From NCBI RefSeq assembly GCF_038005985.1, contig NZ_JBBOUI010000001.1:1632001-1696000 (forward strand): DNA of 64,000 nt, read 5' to 3'. This stretch comes from Solibacillus sp. FSL R7-0682 (GTDB lineage: Bacteria > Bacillota > Bacilli > Bacillales_A > Planococcaceae). Positions 26,971-35,688 of this stretch are shown one piece after another (positions within the stretch are counted from its first letter, which is position 1; every line of letters starts with the position of its first letter). The notes beneath the pieces were generated by a model, which saw only the letters and a program-made list of their open reading frames with translations, did not search any database and was not told where the DNA came from. A program made the translations under genes and the position numbers.

Positions 26971-27351
26971 ATGAAATATTTATTCGTTTGTGTTCTACTT
27001 ATTTTTTGTTACATTAAATTCAGTACTGTTTTTCTTCAACTTCATCAGGATAGTGGCATCACGATACATAGTAAGCATTCGATCGTTGTGACAGCGAATG
27101 AGGACGTAAATTTTGCAGCGAAGACGATAGCTTTCAGTGCAACCGAATCACTCCGTTTTACGTGTGGGTCAAGTAGCGTAGTACTAGACAGCGTGACCGA
27201 TATGCAGGGAGAACTGGTGATGATGGAAGGCGCTGTAAAGGCTGCGGTTTCTGTTGTAGAAGCAGCGGATGACGAAGACGACGATGATGAAGACCTGGAT
27301 TCAGCGCTCGATGTATTAGGCATGATTCCCCTAACCGGGGGTGATGTCTAA
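26971..27351 (+). CDS. Cassette 5 leader: hydrophobic N-terminus fused to the spike-2 tail
   Basis: 126 residues from ATG 26971 with an AAAGGGAGAG site. The first 17 residues (MKYLFVCVLLIFCYIKF) are hydrophobic and unlike spike 2. From about 27026 the sequence equals the last ~325 bases of spike 2, including the acidic tail and VLGMIPLTGGDV, ending in the TAATG overlap with a toxin head. It probably arose by joining the 5' end of an unrelated gene to a duplicated spike tail. Whether the hydrophobic stretch works as a signal or anchor is unknown. Confidence 0.55.
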   Translation: MKYLFVCVLLIFCYIKFSTVFLQLHQDSGITIHSKHSIVVTANEDVNFAAKTIAFSATESLRFTCGSSSVVLDSVTDMQGELVMMEGAVKAAVSVVEAADDEDDDDEDLDSALDVLGMIPLTGGDV

Positions 27352-27590
27352 TGGCCAAGAAGAAAAAAGGAAAAGGATTTTTTAGTGCAATTGGAAGCGC
27401 CTTAGGCCGTATCCCTGTCGTAGGAAAGGTGAAAAAGGCATCAAAAACAGTTAAAAAGAAAGTAAAGTCTGCCAAAAAGAAACTGAAAAAAACAGTCAAA
27501 AAGGTCAAGAAAAAAGCTAAGAAAAAGATCGGAAAAGTCTACACCAAGGCCCGAAAAATAAAAAATAACCTGTCCAAAAAAAGATTGTAA
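27351..27590 (+). pseudogene. Cassette 5 toxin head, truncated by a -1 frameshift
   Basis: 79 residues identical to the cassette 2 head, with the same seven-A run (27576-27582) where the intact toxin has eight. The stop follows directly (KKRL). Shared damage with cassettes 2 and 8 means these copies descend from one frameshifted ancestor, or share a slippage site. Confidence 0.7.
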
Positions 27591-27607
27591 AAAAAGTAAA
27601 GAAGGCA

Positions 27608-28606
27608 GTGAAGAAAGCGGTACTGGCCACGAAAAAGGCAGCTAAAAAGGTAAAAAGTACAGCTAAAAAAGCAGCCAAAACCGTCAAAAAGGCAACGAAA
27701 GCCGCAACAAAACAGGTCAAAAAGACCGCGAAGAAAGCCGTAACTAAAGCAAAACAGAATGTAAAAACGGCCATAAAAGATACGAAAAAGGTAATGACAA
27801 AGGTCGGCGGAAAAGTGGCCGTTGCGTACACGTCCTTTAAAGAGGGCGGCTACAAAGGGGTAATCTCAGCAGGATTAGACTTCATTCCGATAGTAGGAAA
27901 TGCGAAAGCATTGGTAGAAGCGGCAATTGGAAGAGATCCGATCACCGGTAGAAAGCTGGAAAGCTGGGAGCGCGGAGCATCAGCCGCTGCTATTTTAGGC
28001 GGCCCTCTAGTAAAAGGGGTAAAACATGGTGCAAAACTAGGTGCAAAGGCTATTTCAGGAGCTACATCAAGTAGCAAGAAAACAGTAAATCTGGCCAAGT
28101 CCCCAACACCATCGAATCCGACAAAGCAACAAGCACCGTCATTGGCAAAGAAGGAAGCAAGCGCAACAACGGCAACACCTGCGAAAGCTAATCAGAATAC
28201 TAAGGGTATAGGTAATCCTCTTTTACCTACAGAAGGTAAAGTAGGGACATTTAAGGAACTTGCAAAACAAGGTACAGCATTTGATAATATAACACCACAT
28301 CATATGCCTTCTGCTGCTAAGATGAAACAAGCAGGTGTAAAAAGGAACGATGGTGTTAGTATGAATATGGAACAACCTCACCCAGGAGTAGGCGGAAGGC
28401 ATAGAGAAACATATACTTATGGATTAAATGGAAATAAATTAGAAGAATATTTAAACCTAAGTAACCGTGATGCTCTTGCTAATGATATATTAGACGCAAG
28501 AAGGATATATATGAAGGACGGTGTCTACACACCTGAAATAAGAAAGGGTCTTATAAATACAATTAGAAAGAATAGAGAATTATATCCTGAGTTATTTAAT
28601 AAGTAA
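27608..28606 (+). CDS. Cassette 5 toxin body: PT-TG domain with HH-motif nuclease-like tip
   Basis: 332 residues from GTG 27608. The Lys-rich and PT-TG parts are near-identical to toxin 1. The tip (from about residue 205) reads GKVGTFKELAKQGTAFDNITPHHMPSAAKMK, then MNMEQPHPGVGGRHRETYTYG and RDALANDILDARRIYMKDGVYTPEIRKGL. I recognise this as a recurrent polymorphic-toxin tip; the PHH motif plus later conserved His and Arg suggest an HNH/Endo VII-type nuclease. The exact family name is uncertain. The Imm30-like gene follows 14 bp downstream. Confidence 0.65.
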   Translation: MKKAVLATKKAAKKVKSTAKKAAKTVKKATKAATKQVKKTAKKAVTKAKQNVKTAIKDTKKVMTKVGGKVAVAYTSFKEGGYKGVISAGLDFIPIVGNAKALVEAAIGRDPITGRKLESWERGASAAAILGGPLVKGVKHGAKLGAKAISGATSSSKKTVNLAKSPTPSNPTKQQAPSLAKKEASATTATPAKANQNTKGIGNPLLPTEGKVGTFKELAKQGTAFDNITPHHMPSAAKMKQAGVKRNDGVSMNMEQPHPGVGGRHRETYTYGLNGNKLEEYLNLSNRDALANDILDARRIYMKDGVYTPEIRKGLINTIRKNRELYPELFNK

Positions 28607-28620
28607 GTGAGGTGGAGTGT

Positions 28621-29082
28621 ATGGATATGAAATCAGAATTAAATAAAGTCTATACAAATAGACTTTTACAATCTCAAAAAGAAATATCAGATTTTGAAGA
28701 AGCATTAAGTAATCTCATTGGTTTAGGGGATAAATCAGTTATTACAGGATTATGTATGGGATTTGACGATAATACAGAACAATATGAAATAATGTTCGGA
28801 TTAGTACATGGTATAGAGCATCTCTATAAAGAAAATATTGAAGAAGGGTTATATTTAATAGCATTAGCTGTCCCAAGTGTTATTGATAGGGCAAGAGAAT
28901 GGATGGAAGTTTTACATTACAGAATATTAAATCATGAACAAGTAAGAAGAATATACGGTGTTGTACTATCTAAACTCGATGACAAGTCAAAAGAGATTAT
29001 AATAAACTTATTAAGAGATATAAAAAGTGAAGACCCAAATATGTTTAGCAATTCTGTAGATGAAGTATTAAAAGCAATATAA
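28621..29082 (+). CDS. Imm30-like immunity protein
   Basis: 153 residues from ATG 28621 (GAGGTGG site 5 bp upstream; an in-frame GTG at 28612 is less likely). All-helical, with EIMFGLVHGIEHLYKENIEEGLYLI and AREWMEVLHYRILNHEQVRRIYGVVLSKL, the pattern of immunity protein family 30 as I remember it. It stands directly behind the cassette 5 toxin and is followed by a strong terminator. Confidence 0.68.
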   Translation: MDMKSELNKVYTNRLLQSQKEISDFEEALSNLIGLGDKSVITGLCMGFDDNTEQYEIMFGLVHGIEHLYKENIEEGLYLIALAVPSVIDRAREWMEVLHYRILNHEQVRRIYGVVLSKLDDKSKEIIINLLRDIKSEDPNMFSNSVDEVLKAI

Positions 29083-29086
29083 TTAT

Positions 29087-29128
29087 AACCACCTTATTTG
29101 GCTAAAAACCTTTTAAGGTGGTTTTTTA
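29087..29128 (+). terminator. Rho-independent terminator
   Basis: AACCACCTTA (29087-29096) pairs with TAAGGTGGTT (29114-29123), followed by TTTTTT. Confidence 0.8.
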
Positions 29129-29252
29129 ATCTACTACCCAGTTTCGAATAAACTGTTCATAATAATATTGACTTATGTAAGGTTAGTATACACTAAATGA
29201 TTTTTTATCAAATAATTTAGTATTAATTAGAGTCATGGAGGAATTAAATATA

Positions 29253-30482
29253 ATGAGAGATCATCTTTGTATAGAAGAAAAATGTAGAGAAGGAATTGAA
29301 TATCATAAAGAATTTATTGATGAAAAAAGGAAGGAAATTATAAATCTGGAGGAGGATACTAAAAATGGTATTCAAAGAAAATCCAAAGACAATAAAAGTA
29401 TTATAGAAGCGAGATATTTAAGGATTTTTATATATGAGATAGAGGATATTATTGCGAAGTATTCTTTAGGGGAAGACATAAGTGCATTTGAACAAGATTT
29501 TCAAAATGCAATTAATGATTTAGAGCAAACAGGGGATAGAAAAATTGGATATATATATATAATTTGGACGCTTTCTTTAGGAATCCTATTAGAAACAGAT
29601 AAAGTGAACATAGAAAAAATAGGTAAGTTAGCTGAGAAAAAGGGAATTAATGATGAGTTACTTGATTGTTTATTATGCGCTAGTGATATTGGCTATAGTA
29701 AAATCACCAATGATTATTATAAAGAAAACCCCTACGCAAAGACACGAGAAATTATCAAACTTGCAGAAACCGATAAAAAAGAAGCCTCTAAACGATTACA
29801 AAAGTATATGGAGAAGGAATGGTTTAAAGGGCATTACGACTATGAATGGAAAAATGCTCATAAAGAACCTGGCTATGTAGGATTTTGGAGCTTTGAAACA
29901 GCAGCCCTTGCCAAAATACTTGAACTGGATGATACAAGCTTAATCAATAATAATCACTATCCATATGATTTGGCGCATTACAAGAATTCAATGAAATTTA
30001 AACCGATCTCTCTCAATGAATTAATTTGTGAGCAGGAGATTGACCAGACTGAAATAATAGAAGGCATAGAAAATAATCCGTTAATAGAAAAGATTATCCC
30101 TACAAAATGGCATGCATTTGTCAACGAACTCATCCATGATTATGAGGGGATGGCTGATAGTAACTTCTATGAAAAATACAAGGAAATAATGGGGCTAGAC
30201 CAAATCTGGTTCCAATTCCAAGAGTATGAAGAAGCCAATGAACAGAAAAATCTCTTAGGAAGTTTAATTGTTTTTGCGATGGTAGAAAAAGGTTATATAG
30301 TCCAATTCGATTATAAAGAAGATTTGGAAGAGTACGAATCAAGTATAAAAGATTTCTGGAATCTAACAAAAACTAAATTGGTTCAATTTATAATAGATAA
30401 TGATCAATATTATTATGCTTTACTACCAACTGATGTGAATATGAAGGATATATATGAAGTTAAGCTTCAAGAAGTAAAGTAG
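29253..30482 (+). CDS. PoNi-type (DUF1910/DUF1911) immunity protein without an adjacent toxin
   Basis: 409 residues from ATG 29253 (GGAGGA site 10 bp upstream; the frame opens at 29235). Residues about 1-120 fit the helical DUF1910 part and about 125-275 the DUF1911 part, with the diagnostic WFKGHYDYEWKNAHKEPGYVGFWSFETAALAKIL and YPYDLAHYKN. A further ~130 residues follow. PoNi proteins neutralise PoNe PD-(D/E)xK nuclease toxins. No PoNe toxin precedes it: upstream is the Imm30 terminator and about 120 bp of AT-rich spacer. It is therefore an orphan immunity gene. Fragments of its 3' end recur in front of four other cassettes. Confidence 0.82.
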   Translation: MRDHLCIEEKCREGIEYHKEFIDEKRKEIINLEEDTKNGIQRKSKDNKSIIEARYLRIFIYEIEDIIAKYSLGEDISAFEQDFQNAINDLEQTGDRKIGYIYIIWTLSLGILLETDKVNIEKIGKLAEKKGINDELLDCLLCASDIGYSKITNDYYKENPYAKTREIIKLAETDKKEASKRLQKYMEKEWFKGHYDYEWKNAHKEPGYVGFWSFETAALAKILELDDTSLINNNHYPYDLAHYKNSMKFKPISLNELICEQEIDQTEIIEGIENNPLIEKIIPTKWHAFVNELIHDYEGMADSNFYEKYKEIMGLDQIWFQFQEYEEANEQKNLLGSLIVFAMVEKGYIVQFDYKEDLEEYESSIKDFWNLTKTKLVQFIIDNDQYYYALLPTDVNMKDIYEVKLQEVK

Positions 30483-30501
30483 TTTAATGGAAAGAATGAT
30501 A

Positions 30502-30545
30502 AAATGGTGGTAGTTGGAAATTCTAACTACCGCCATTTTTATTAT
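30502..30545 (+). terminator. Repeated hairpin, copy 3 (downstream of intact PoNi)
   Basis: AAATGGTGGTAGTT / AACTACCGCCATTT stem with a T-rich tail, 20 bp after the PoNi stop. This appears to be the parental context: PoNi terminator followed by the truncated toxin junction. Confidence 0.7.
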
Positions 30546-30582
30546 TTAATGTACGGATGATTAAATAGACAACAAAACATCG

Positions 30583-31553
30583 TAACCAAAGCAAAACAGA
30601 ATGTAAAAGCGGCCATAAAAGATACGAAAAAGGTAATGACAAAGGTCGGCGGAAAAGTGGCCGTTGCGTACACGTCCTTTAAAGAGGGCGGCTACAAAGG
30701 GGTAATCTCAGCAGGATTAGACTTCATTCCGATAGTAGGAAATGCGAAAGCATTGGTAGAAGCGGCAATTGGAAGAGATCCGATCACCGGTAGAAAGCTG
30801 GAAAGCTGGGAGCGCGGAGCATCAGCCGCTGCTATTTTAGGCGGCCCTCTAGTAAAAGGGGTAAAACATGGTGCAAAACTAGGTGCAAAGGCTATTTCAG
30901 GAGCTACATCAAGTAGCAAGAAAACAGTAAATCTGGCCAAGTCCCCAACACCATCGAATCCACCAAAGCAGCAAGCACCGTCTCAGGCAAAGAAGGAAGC
31001 AAGTGCAACAACGGCAACACCTGCGAAAGCTAATCAGAATACTAAGGGTACGGGTAATATTAAGAGGATTCCTGAAACTTTAGTTAAGTTTAATTATAAT
31101 CCAAAGCATGATTCTGCTGAATTTACAAGGCAACTGAAAGCTCAGGAAGAGGGCATGAACAAACTTACAGTTGACGAGTATTTGAAGAATAGACAAAAAT
31201 ATATAGACGAGGGCAGAGCTGTAGAAGGTAATTTAGCTCAACAAGCTGCTAGAGAACAAGCATATACTGATAAAGTTATAGAATTAAGAGAAAAGGGACT
31301 CTCTTCTGAAGCAGCTGAGAAAGAAGCGTCGAAATGGATGGATACTCAAGCTGCTCTTCACAATCCTGATCAAATAGCAGGCGGAAATCCTTCGTTAATT
31401 GATGGAATGGGTGACAGGCGAGTAAACTCATCATTGGGCGCGCAATGGAAATATAGAATTGATGCTGTTGATGAGCATATTAAAAAAGCGGCTGAGGGAA
31501 TGTCCGAGGCAGAGAAGAAGAGCACATATTTAAATGTAAAATTAACACAGTGA
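30583..31553 (+). CDS. Cassette 6: 5'-truncated PT-TG toxin with Ntox15 (Tde1-like) nuclease tip
   Basis: Similarity to the parent toxin starts at KAKQN (about 30583); the first ATG in frame is 30636 (305 residues). The tip matches Ntox15: VKFNYNPKHDSAEFTRQLKAQEEGMNKLTVDEYLKNRQKY, then ALHNPDQIAGGNPSLIDGMGDRRVNSSLGAQW. The H-x-x-D pair in ALHNPDQ is the catalytic signature of this family, which includes the Agrobacterium T6SS DNase effector Tde1. The tip is intact; the Lys-rich head is absent. Its Tdi1-like immunity gene follows after 16 bp. Confidence 0.8.
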
Positions 31554-31569
31554 ATTGGAGATTATGTAG

Positions 31570-32118
31570 ATGAACAATATTTTTTTTAGTGACTTTATGC
31601 CATATGGGAAAATTCAAGCTAATACTATAGAAAAATATCGAGGGAAAGTACCAAATGACTTATTAAAGATATGGGAGCAATTTGGAACGGGTAGTATTAA
31701 AAATGGTTATTTAAAATTGATAAATCCAGATGATTATATGGATTTGTTAAATATCTCGTATTTCCGAAGTGGAGTTTCTATTCCGATATTTACTACATCC
31801 ATGTGTGATATTATCACATTTGAGGAAAATAAATATTTAAGATTAGTGAAATACCGAAAAGGAAACTTTTCAATAATCCCTACAAGTTTTAACTTGTTTT
31901 TTTCTGATTTGTTGGATGAGGCTTTTTGCAACAGGCATCTGGATTGGGCTCAATATGGAGAAGCTGTAGATAAGTTAGGGATTCCTACCTATGAAGATGG
32001 TTTTGGTTATGTCCCTTTATTAGGCTTGGGTGGATCGGAAAAAGTAGAAAATTTACAAAAAGTACGTATTTTCGAACACATTCAAATGATTACTGAATTG
32101 ATGGGAGCGATTGAATAA
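31570..32118 (+). CDS. Tdi1-like immunity protein (GAD-like/DUF1851)
   Basis: 182 residues from ATG 31570 (GGAG site). N-terminal GAD-like part (VPNDLLKIWEQFGTGSIKNGYLKLINPDDY) and C-terminal DUF1851 part (DWAQYGEAVDKLGIPTYEDGFGYVPLLGLGGSEKVENLQKVRIFEHI) match the family of Tdi1, the immunity protein of the T6SS nuclease Tde1. Pairing with an Ntox15 tip reproduces the known Tde1-Tdi1 couple in a Gram-positive locus. Confidence 0.82.
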   Translation: MNNIFFSDFMPYGKIQANTIEKYRGKVPNDLLKIWEQFGTGSIKNGYLKLINPDDYMDLLNISYFRSGVSIPIFTTSMCDIITFEENKYLRLVKYRKGNFSIIPTSFNLFFSDLLDEAFCNRHLDWAQYGEAVDKLGIPTYEDGFGYVPLLGLGGSEKVENLQKVRIFEHIQMITELMGAIE

Positions 32119-32157
32119 TGACGGCGGAGATTAGATTCGAATAAAAAGGGCTAACCA

Positions 32158-32865
32158 GTGCCGAATGAACCTATCATTCAACCAATAAGACTTAAAGGGG
32201 TAATCTCAGCCGGATTAGACTTCATTCCGATAGTAGGAAATGCGAAAGCATTGGTAGAAGCGGCGATTGGAAGAGATCCGATCACCGGTAGAAAGCTGGA
32301 AAGCTGGGAGCGCGGAGCATCAGCCGCTGCTATTTTAGGCGGCCCTCTAGTAAAAGGGGTAAAACATGGTGCAAAACTAGGTGCAAAGGCTATTTCAGGA
32401 GCTACATCAAGTAGCAAAGCAAAAACTAAAACAGTAAATCTGGCCGATTCGCCAACACCAAAGAATCCGACAAAGCAGCAAGCACCGTCATTGGCAAAGA
32501 AGGAAGCAAGTGCAACAACGGCACCACCTGCGAAATCTAAGGAGCAGGGTAATAGGACTGATGAAGCTGTAAAGAAAAAGCCATATAGTAAAAGTAGGCC
32601 AAGTTATGGAAAAGAACAAGTTGAACAAGTGTGGGAAAATGCTAAAGATCCTATTGATGGTAAAGTTTATGACCCAACAGGAGTCGAAATTCGTAGAAAT
32701 GGCCAATGGGATATGGGACATATTCCAGGAGAAAAATATTCAGAAGTTCATGAATTGTTTATGAATGATACCATTACAAAAAAAGAATTCTTAGAATGGT
32801 ATAGAAATCCTTCAAATTATAGACCAGAACTTCCAAGTACTAACCGAAGTCACAAGTATGAATAA
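32158..32865 (+). CDS. Cassette 7: 5'-truncated PT-TG toxin with GH-E nuclease tip
   Basis: 235 residues from GTG 32158. The first 10 codons are unrelated; the parental sequence resumes at KGVISAGLDFIPIVG, so the break lies inside the PT-TG domain. The tip shows the GH-E nuclease pattern of the HNH/Endo VII superfamily: NGQWDMGHIPGEKYSEVHELF, then FLEWYRNPSNYRPELPSTNRSHKYE with the conserved N-x-x-Y-x-x-E-x-P-x-x-N-x-S-H. No ribosome site is apparent at the GTG. Two immunity-type genes follow. Confidence 0.75.
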   Translation: MPNEPIIQPIRLKGVISAGLDFIPIVGNAKALVEAAIGRDPITGRKLESWERGASAAAILGGPLVKGVKHGAKLGAKAISGATSSSKAKTKTVNLADSPTPKNPTKQQAPSLAKKEASATTAPPAKSKEQGNRTDEAVKKKPYSKSRPSYGKEQVEQVWENAKDPIDGKVYDPTGVEIRRNGQWDMGHIPGEKYSEVHELFMNDTITKKEFLEWYRNPSNYRPELPSTNRSHKYE

Positions 32866-32881
32866 GGAAGAGATGTTGTAA

Positions 32882-33412
32882 ATGGATATAAACAAAGCCG
32901 ATTATTGGACAATAATAAAGTTTGGAAATCTTGATCAATTTTTGGGAAAGTTAAATCTTGAAGAAAAAAGTATTGAAGAGGTAGTAAACTCTGTTGATAA
33001 AAACGGTATTAGTTTACTTCAAAAATCATTAATTAGTAGAAAGTTTGATATAGCAAATTTTTTACTAGATGAAAATGCAAATGTAAATATCATTTCAAAC
33101 GAAGGATTTAATGAATTACACTATTTAGCTGCAAATATCAACTATAATGGTGCCATTGATTTGGCATATAGATTGGTTAAAATGGGTGTTGATTTAAATT
33201 TAAAGGATAAAAAGTTTACCAATACTGCAGTATTTTCACTATGTCATGAAGTATTAAAAACACGCACTTGGGAAGGGATTAATTTAATAGTAAAATGTTT
33301 AGAAAAACGGCCAAATTTTAACGATGTAAATAAACATGGAATTTCATTAAAACAATTAATTGAAGAACGTGGAACAGAGGAAATGAAAAAAGCCATGGAG
33401 GGGATTATTTGA
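32882..33412 (+). CDS. Ankyrin-repeat immunity-like protein
   Basis: 176 residues from ATG 32882 (GGAAGAG site). It contains degenerate ankyrin repeats (DKNGISLLQKSLISRKFDIANFLLDENANVNI, GFNELHYLAANINYNGAIDLAYRLVKMGVDLNLKD). It lies 16 bp after the GH-E toxin, so it is the likely cognate immunity protein. Ankyrin immunity proteins are common in polymorphic toxin loci. Its stop overlaps the next start. Confidence 0.75.
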   Translation: MDINKADYWTIIKFGNLDQFLGKLNLEEKSIEEVVNSVDKNGISLLQKSLISRKFDIANFLLDENANVNIISNEGFNELHYLAANINYNGAIDLAYRLVKMGVDLNLKDKKFTNTAVFSLCHEVLKTRTWEGINLIVKCLEKRPNFNDVNKHGISLKQLIEERGTEEMKKAMEGII

Positions 33413-33729
33413 AAAAGAGTAGTGGATTAGGTGGTAGCGTAGTATCAAAAAATATTATAAACAATTTAGGGAATTTGAAATGGTGTATTAAAGAAAAACC
33501 AGTAAATGACATTGATAATGGGTGGAGATTTTTATCTGATATTGATACAGATGAATTTCTTGCAGCCCCATCGAATATGTCAATTTGCGATTGGGGAACT
33601 ATTATTGAGATAGAACCTGCAATTATAAATATTTTTGATATGCCAATGGGGACAGATATCACCTTAGTAAGTGAAAATAATAATAAGTATTTTGTTTATA
33701 CTGATTCGGGAGAAAAGGTAATATTTTAA
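33409..33729 (+). CDS. DUF2185 family protein, second immunity-type gene
   Basis: 106 residues, TTG start overlapping the ankyrin gene's stop. It fits DUF2185: LGGSVVSKNIINNLGNLKWCIKEKPVNDIDNGWRFLSDIDTDEFL, then IIEIEPAIINIFDMPMGTDITL. DUF2185 domains occur in immunity proteins of toxin systems. It may be a second immunity gene of cassette 7 or an orphan picked up from elsewhere. Confidence 0.75.
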   Translation: MKKSSGLGGSVVSKNIINNLGNLKWCIKEKPVNDIDNGWRFLSDIDTDEFLAAPSNMSICDWGTIIEIEPAIINIFDMPMGTDITLVSENNNKYFVYTDSGEKVIF

Positions 33730-34088
33730 GAAAATAAAATAGATTGGTTACTTGTTCAAATAAAAATTTTATGAACATCAATATAGACTGAAAAGAAAAA
33801 AATGAAAATATGCTATTGGATTGGAGAAACATTTTTAAAACCTTGATGTGCTTTACGCCCTTCAAGGTTTTTGACTATAACTGTATGATTATAAATAAAA
33901 ATAACACTTCTAAATTACTGTTATGGTTTTATACATTTGTAGTGCCTCCTAAAATTGTTGTTTAAGTATTCGTTGATCGCTTAGAAATGGTTATCTTAGA
34001 TATTGTTTTAGGCGAACTACTTTGAATCTCCACCGACGAATCTAATTCCTCTTTTACTAAATAAGCAACTACATCACGAAAATCATTT
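33730..34088. other. Intergenic stretch with one terminator, no gene seen
   Basis: AT-rich. A hairpin AAAACCTTGA (33837-33846) / TCAAGGTTTT (33862-33871) with a T-rich tail ends the cassette 7 transcript. I see no coding sequence in the rest. Confidence 0.6.
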
Positions 34089-34370
34089 GCGCCCTACTTA
34101 TTTATTAGTTAATAAAATCAGCATATTTTCTTCATCAGGTAAAACATTGCATTAAGTGCAACCGAATCACTCAGTTTTACGTGTGGGTCAAGTAGTGTAG
34201 TGCTAGACAGCGTGACCGATATGCAGGGAGAACTGGTGATGATGGAAGGCTCTGTGAAAGGTCCTGTTTCGGTATCAGAAGCAGCGGATGACGAAGACGA
34301 CGATGATGAATACCTGGATTCAGCGCTCGATGTATTAGGCATGATTCCCCTAACCGGGGGTGATGTCTAA
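34089..34370 (+). pseudogene. Cassette 8 leader: shared block plus 3' end of spike 2
   Basis: Bases 34089-34153 repeat the boundary block of cassette 2 (16350-16412) with few changes. Bases 34154-34370 repeat the spike-2 3' end with the same SVKGPVSVSEA variant. It carries its own point changes (a Lys-to-stop free frame but no start). It ends in TAATG at the toxin head. Confidence 0.75.
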
Positions 34371-34579
34371 TGGCCAAGAAGAAAAAAGGAAAAGGATTTT
34401 TTAGTGCAATTGGAAGCGCCTTAGGCCGTATCCCTGTCGTAGGAAAGGTGAAAAAGGCATCAAAAACAGTTAAAAAGAAAGTAAAGTCTGCCAAAAAGAA
34501 ACTGAAAAAAACAGTCAAAAAGGTCAAGAAAAAGCTAAGAAAAAGATCGGAAAAGTCTACACCAAGGCCCGAAAAATAA
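34370..34579 (+). pseudogene. Cassette 8 toxin head with two frameshifts
   Basis: 69 residues. It shares the seven-A run (34594-34600) with cassettes 2 and 5 but also has lost an A in the run near 34528-34532, shifting the frame earlier (ends RKRSEKSTPRPEK). Two independent losses make this copy more decayed than cassettes 2 and 5. Confidence 0.7.
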
Positions 34580-34625
34580 AAAATAACCTGTCCAAAAAAA
34601 GATTGTAAAAAAAGTAAAGAAGGCA

Positions 34626-35687
34626 GTGAAGAAAGCGGTACTGGCCACGAAAAAGGCAGCTAAAAAGGTAAAAAGTACAGCTAAAAAAGCAGCCGAAACC
34701 GTCAAAAAGGCAACGAAAGCCGCAACAAAACAGGTCAAAAAGACCGCGAAGAAAGCCGTAACTAAAGCAAAACAGAATGTAAAAACGGCCATAAAAGATA
34801 CGAAAAAGGTAATGACAAAGGTCGGCGGAAAAGTGGCCGTTGCGTACACGTCCTTTAAAGAGGGCGGCTATAAAGGGATAATCTCAGCAGGATTAGACTT
34901 TATTCCGATAGTAGGAAATGCGAAAGCATTGGTAGAAGCGGCGATTGGAAGAGATCCGATTACCGGTAGAAAGCTGGAAAGCTGGGAGCGCGGAGCATCA
35001 GCCGCTGCTATTTTAGGCGGACCTTTAGTAAAAGGTGTAAAACATGGTGCAAAACTAGGTGCAAATGCTATTTCAGGAGCTACATCAAGTAGCAAGAAAA
35101 CAGTAAATCTGGCCAAGTCCCCAACGCCAACGAATCCGACAAAGCAGCAAGCACCGTCTCAGGCAAAGAAGGAAGCAAGTGCAACAACGGCACCACCTGC
35201 GAAAGCTAATCAGAATACTAAGGGTACGAGTAAAGAAACTTATCAACATCTAAAGGACTATAAGAATAATAAATATTTTACTCGAAGTGTAGAGTATAAT
35301 GCAGGTAAGGATGGCACAGGATTTACTTATAAAGTATATCAAAGAGGAGATATTGATTGGGATATGGTCCGAACAAAAGGGGCTAAAAAAGGTCGCGGGT
35401 TAACAAATGCTGAAGCATCTGCGAAACACGGTCTTGCTCCTATTCTTGATGATGCAGGTAGTGTAGCAACATTGCATCATTCACAACAAAAAGGTGTTGG
35501 ACCTTTATATGAAGCTTCAACTAGGTACCATAATATCAGTAATGCTAAAAGAGCTCCACTACATCCCTATAAAGGAAAGTTAAATCCGTTTTATCCAATG
35601 GATGAAACAACTAGAGGAGCGTTTCAAAAAGTAGATTCTATTAATTATTGGAAAACACGAGGAGAAGAAGCTTTAGGAGGAAAATAA
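34626..35687 (+). CDS. Cassette 8 toxin body: PT-TG domain with LHH-like nuclease tip
   Basis: 353 residues from GTG 34626. PT-TG domain as in toxin 1 with small changes (KGIISAGLDF, GANAISG). The tip has FTRSVEYNAGKDGTGFTYKVYQRGDIDWDMV, ASAKHGLAPILDDAGSVATLHHSQQKGVGPLYEASTRYHN and a final LHPYKG, the layout of LHH-type HNH/Endo VII toxins. It resembles the cassette 4 tip in order of motifs but is only distantly related in sequence. The SUKH-like immunity gene starts one base after its stop. Confidence 0.72.
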   Translation: MKKAVLATKKAAKKVKSTAKKAAETVKKATKAATKQVKKTAKKAVTKAKQNVKTAIKDTKKVMTKVGGKVAVAYTSFKEGGYKGIISAGLDFIPIVGNAKALVEAAIGRDPITGRKLESWERGASAAAILGGPLVKGVKHGAKLGANAISGATSSSKKTVNLAKSPTPTNPTKQQAPSQAKKEASATTAPPAKANQNTKGTSKETYQHLKDYKNNKYFTRSVEYNAGKDGTGFTYKVYQRGDIDWDMVRTKGAKKGRGLTNAEASAKHGLAPILDDAGSVATLHHSQQKGVGPLYEASTRYHNISNAKRAPLHPYKGKLNPFYPMDETTRGAFQKVDSINYWKTRGEEALGGK

Positions 35688-35688
35688 T

